A stretch of 64,000 bases of DNA. Source: Acidobacteriota bacterium (GTDB lineage: Bacteria; Acidobacteriota; Vicinamibacteria; Vicinamibacterales; CAVVIG01). Shown one piece after another: positions 61,535-64,000 of this stretch (the first letter of the stretch is position 1; every line of letters begins with the position of its first letter). The stretch covers positions 1 to 64,000 of the forward strand of contig JAOBWF010000159.1 of the NCBI GenBank assembly GCA_025463215.1, given 5' to 3'. Made by a program: the position numbers and the translations under genes. Below the pieces are notes generated by a model. The model was not told the DNA's origin and ran no database searches. It saw only the letters and a program-made list of their open reading frames with translations.

Positions 61535-62395
61535 GTGCCTGATTACCTGCTTGCGGCCGTTCTTGGCGTCGTCGAAGGCCTGACCGAGTTTCTGCCGGTC
61601 AGCTCGACGGCGCATCTGCGGTTGACCGAAGCGATGCTGCACGTCGACCTCGCGTCGCCGTTCTGGAAGATGTTCACGATCGTGATTCAGCTCGGGGCGG
61701 TGCTGTGCCTGCCGATCTACTTCCACACCCGCATCGCGCAACTGCTCGCGACCTACCCGACCGGCGAACGGGGCAACCGCGGGCTGTTGACCCACCCGCT
61801 CGGACTCGTCTGCGTCGCCTTCGTCGTCACCGCCGCCCCGGCCTTCCTGCTCACCAAGGTGATAGGCAAGCAGCTCGAGAACGTGCGGGTGATGGGCCTG
61901 TCGCTGCTGATTGGCGGCATCGTGATGTGGATCGTGGATGCGACCACCGCCGCCCGCGCACGGACGGATCGGATGGACGACATGTCGCTCGGACAGGCGG
62001 TCTGGATTGGCGCATGTCAGATTCTGTCGGCGGTGTTTCCCGGCACGTCGCGATCGATGGCGACGATTGCCGCCGGCCAGGTCTCGGGCATGTCGCGCGC
62101 CGCCGCCCTGGAGTTCTCTTTTTTCGTGTCGTTGCCGACGATGCTCGTGGCGACCGGGTACGCCCTGCTCAAGTCGCTCAAGGGTGACGAGACCAATCCG
62201 CTCGGCGTCGCGCACATCGACGCACACGGCTGGGGCCTGCTCGCGGTCGGCTTCGTGATCGCCTTCGCCGTCGCCTACGTGTCGGTCGTCGGGTTCATGG
62301 CCTGGGTCCGGCGGTACGGGTTCGTCCCCTTCGCGATCTACCGGATCCTGCTCGGCATCGCGGTGCTGGTGTGGTTCGGCGGTCTCGCCGGTTGA
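61535..62395 (+). CDS. uppP: Undecaprenyl-diphosphatase (BacA/UppP)
   Basis: LGVVEGLTEFLPVSSTAHL and SAVFPGTSRSMATIAAG motifs; GTG start. Confidence 0.95.
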   Translation: MPDYLLAAVLGVVEGLTEFLPVSSTAHLRLTEAMLHVDLASPFWKMFTIVIQLGAVLCLPIYFHTRIAQLLATYPTGERGNRGLLTHPLGLVCVAFVVTAAPAFLLTKVIGKQLENVRVMGLSLLIGGIVMWIVDATTAARARTDRMDDMSLGQAVWIGACQILSAVFPGTSRSMATIAAGQVSGMSRAAALEFSFFVSLPTMLVATGYALLKSLKGDETNPLGVAHIDAHGWGLLAVGFVIAFAVAYVSVVGFMAWVRRYGFVPFAIYRILLGIAVLVWFGGLAG

Positions 62396-62412
62396 CATCG
62401 GCACCGCCCCAC

Positions 62413-63081
62413 ATGACCGCAGCCCCCCGCAGGGCGCATCCCGATGTCGTCCCGGAACCGCGGTGGCCGGCGCTGGTCGCCGTGGTTGCGGTCGGCGGAC
62501 TGTTCATGGCGCTGCATTCCGACCTCGTGATCGGGCCGCGATGGCTGGTCCCGGCGGCGACGGCGCTGCTGCTGGTGCCGACCGTGCTGACCCACCGCGC
62601 GGGCCGGCACGATCTCAATCGCATATTCGGAATGATGGTCACATCGGTCGTGACCTTCGGGATGGTGGTCGCGGTGGTACGGCTCGTGAGCCTGCTGCCC
62701 TCGCACCGCCAGTCGCCGGTCGACCTGCTGCTCTCCGCCGCGGCGCTGTGGTTCACCAACATCCTGGTGTTCGCGTTGTGGTACTGGCGTCTCGACGCGG
62801 GCGGACCGCATGGCCGCGACTCGCGCGTCGGGCACACCGAGGGCGCGTTTCTGTTTCCGCAGATGACGATGCTGCCGGAGATGAAACAGTCGGCGGGCCA
62901 GCAGACATGGTCGCCGTCCTTCGTCGACTATTTGTTCCTCGCGTTCAACACGAGCACCGCGTTTTCGCCGACCGACACGCCGGCGCTGACGCGCTGGTCG
63001 AAGGCGCTGATGATGCTGCAATCGGTCATCTCGCTGACGGTGCTTGTCATTCTCGCGGCGCGGGGCGTCAACATTCTCTGA
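62413..63081 (+). CDS. DUF1345-like integral membrane protein
   Basis: Multiple TM helices; FNTSTAFSPTDTPALTRWSKALMMLQSVISLTVLVILAARGVNIL. Confidence 0.7.
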   Translation: MTAAPRRAHPDVVPEPRWPALVAVVAVGGLFMALHSDLVIGPRWLVPAATALLLVPTVLTHRAGRHDLNRIFGMMVTSVVTFGMVVAVVRLVSLLPSHRQSPVDLLLSAAALWFTNILVFALWYWRLDAGGPHGRDSRVGHTEGAFLFPQMTMLPEMKQSAGQQTWSPSFVDYLFLAFNTSTAFSPTDTPALTRWSKALMMLQSVISLTVLVILAARGVNIL

Positions 63082-63120
63082 CATACCGTCGAGCGGAATA
63101 CACCAGGCCGCCGGCATCGT

Positions 63121-63149
63121 TTGAGCACAAACTAATCTGGTGGTACACT
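63121..63149 (+). promoter_or_regulatory. Candidate promoter TTGAGC-N17-TACACT
   Basis: -35/-10-like boxes with 17-bp spacing; -10 ends 5 bp before the GTG start at 63155. Confidence 0.45.
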
Positions 63150-63154
63150 GACGT

Positions 63155-63745
63155 GTGCCCCAGCCGGCGCGGGATTCAGTCGTCGACACAGGCGGGTCTT
63201 CCGGCGACATCGACCCGCGTGCCGCGGTGATCCACCGCGAGATCCTTCAACTCGTCGCCTTGATCGTCCTCGCGATTGCGGCCTTTCTGGTGACCCGCGC
63301 CCTCGCCGTCAGCAACCGCGAGATGAGCCGGCGCGACGCCGCGGAGTGGTTCCGCCGCAGCCAGCAGGCGCTGGAATCGGGCCGCACCGACGAGGCGATC
63401 GAGTCGCTGCGCCGGGCGACGGTCCGCGACCGCGCCAACCGACGCTACACGTTTGCGCTGGCCGTGGCGCTCACCGCCCGGCGCGACTACGACCCTGCGC
63501 GACGCCTCCTCGTCACGCTCCGCGAGTCCGACCCTGAGGACCGGGACGTCAACCTGCAACTCGCACGGGTCGCGGCCGGGCGCGACGACGTCACCGAGGC
63601 GCTCCGCTTCTATCACAACACCCTGTACGCACCCTGGCCGAACGAGCTCGCGGATGCGCGCCGGGCGGTGCGCGTGGAGCTCGCCCGCTTCCTCCTCGGC
63701 CATGGCCAGATCGACCGCGCGGTCGCGGAATTGCTCGCCCAATGA
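63155..63745 (+). CDS. TPR-containing membrane-anchored protein
   Basis: N-terminal TM; ESGRTDEAIESLRRATVRDRANRRYTFALAVALTARRDYDPARRLL TPR-like; GTG start. Confidence 0.75.
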   Translation: MPQPARDSVVDTGGSSGDIDPRAAVIHREILQLVALIVLAIAAFLVTRALAVSNREMSRRDAAEWFRRSQQALESGRTDEAIESLRRATVRDRANRRYTFALAVALTARRDYDPARRLLVTLRESDPEDRDVNLQLARVAAGRDDVTEALRFYHNTLYAPWPNELADARRAVRVELARFLLGHGQIDRAVAELLAQ

Positions 63746-64000
63746 CCGAGACCGTCCTGCCGCGCGCGCAGCAGCTGCGGCTGCGAGAACATCAGGTCTT
63801 CCTGATTCTGACGATCGTCATCGGCGTCGTCTGCGGCCTGTCCGCGGTCCTGTTCACGGTCGCGATCGAGCAGACCAGTCACCGGCTGTTCGGCCTCGCG
63901 CCGTCGCGGCTTCGACTCTTCGCCATCCCGCCGCTGATGAGCATCGTGACGGGGATTCTGCTGGCGAAGGTCTTTCCCGACGTGCGCGGCAGCGGCGTGC
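63742..64000 (+). CDS. ClC-family chloride channel/antiporter (3' truncated by window edge)
   Basis: MTETVLPRAQQLRLREHQVFLILTIVIGVVCGLSAVLFTVAIEQ...PDVRGSGV (start of GSGxP); ATGA overlap. Confidence 0.82.
   Translation, partial: MTETVLPRAQQLRLREHQVFLILTIVIGVVCGLSAVLFTVAIEQTSHRLFGLAPSRLRLFAIPPLMSIVTGILLAKVFPDVRGSGV

Overview
High-GC bacterial chromosomal window. Gene content (ADOP-type MacB/FtsX permeases next to PadR regulators, S55 peptidase, long secreted repeat proteins) suggests Acidobacteriota, possibly a Vicinamibacteria-like lineage; this is an inference. I see no IS elements, prophage, CRISPR-Cas, rRNA or tRNA by eye. The core is a minus-strand aromatic amino-acid supraoperon (about 27.1 kb down to 15.4 kb): candidate trpL leader/attenuator, fused aroD-aroE, trpE, trpG, trpD, trpC, trpF, trpB, trpA, chorismate mutase, DAHP synthase (aroF), prephenate dehydrogenase (tyrA) and an orphan response regulator. 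Two non-coding structures stand out. (1) An 18-unit, 26/27-bp tandem array of 16-bp palindromes (AGCAC-N6-GTGCT) with two alternating linker types fills the roughly 510-bp gap between chorismate mutase and aroF. (2) A classical-looking trp attenuator lies upstream of aroDE: a 28-aa leader peptide ending ...WRWYWS, a perfect 10-bp antiterminator pairing directly after the leader stop, and an overlapping GC-rich terminator with a T-tract. Other notable items are a head-to-head pair of exported proteins with kinase-fold-like motifs, a 1674-aa PLD/BACON/lectin-like chimera, a dispersed GATCTC...GAGATC hairpin at two convergent gene ends, and short-word microsatellites at start codons of several minus-strand genes. 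All calls are by eye from sequence and supplied translations; no database searches were run.
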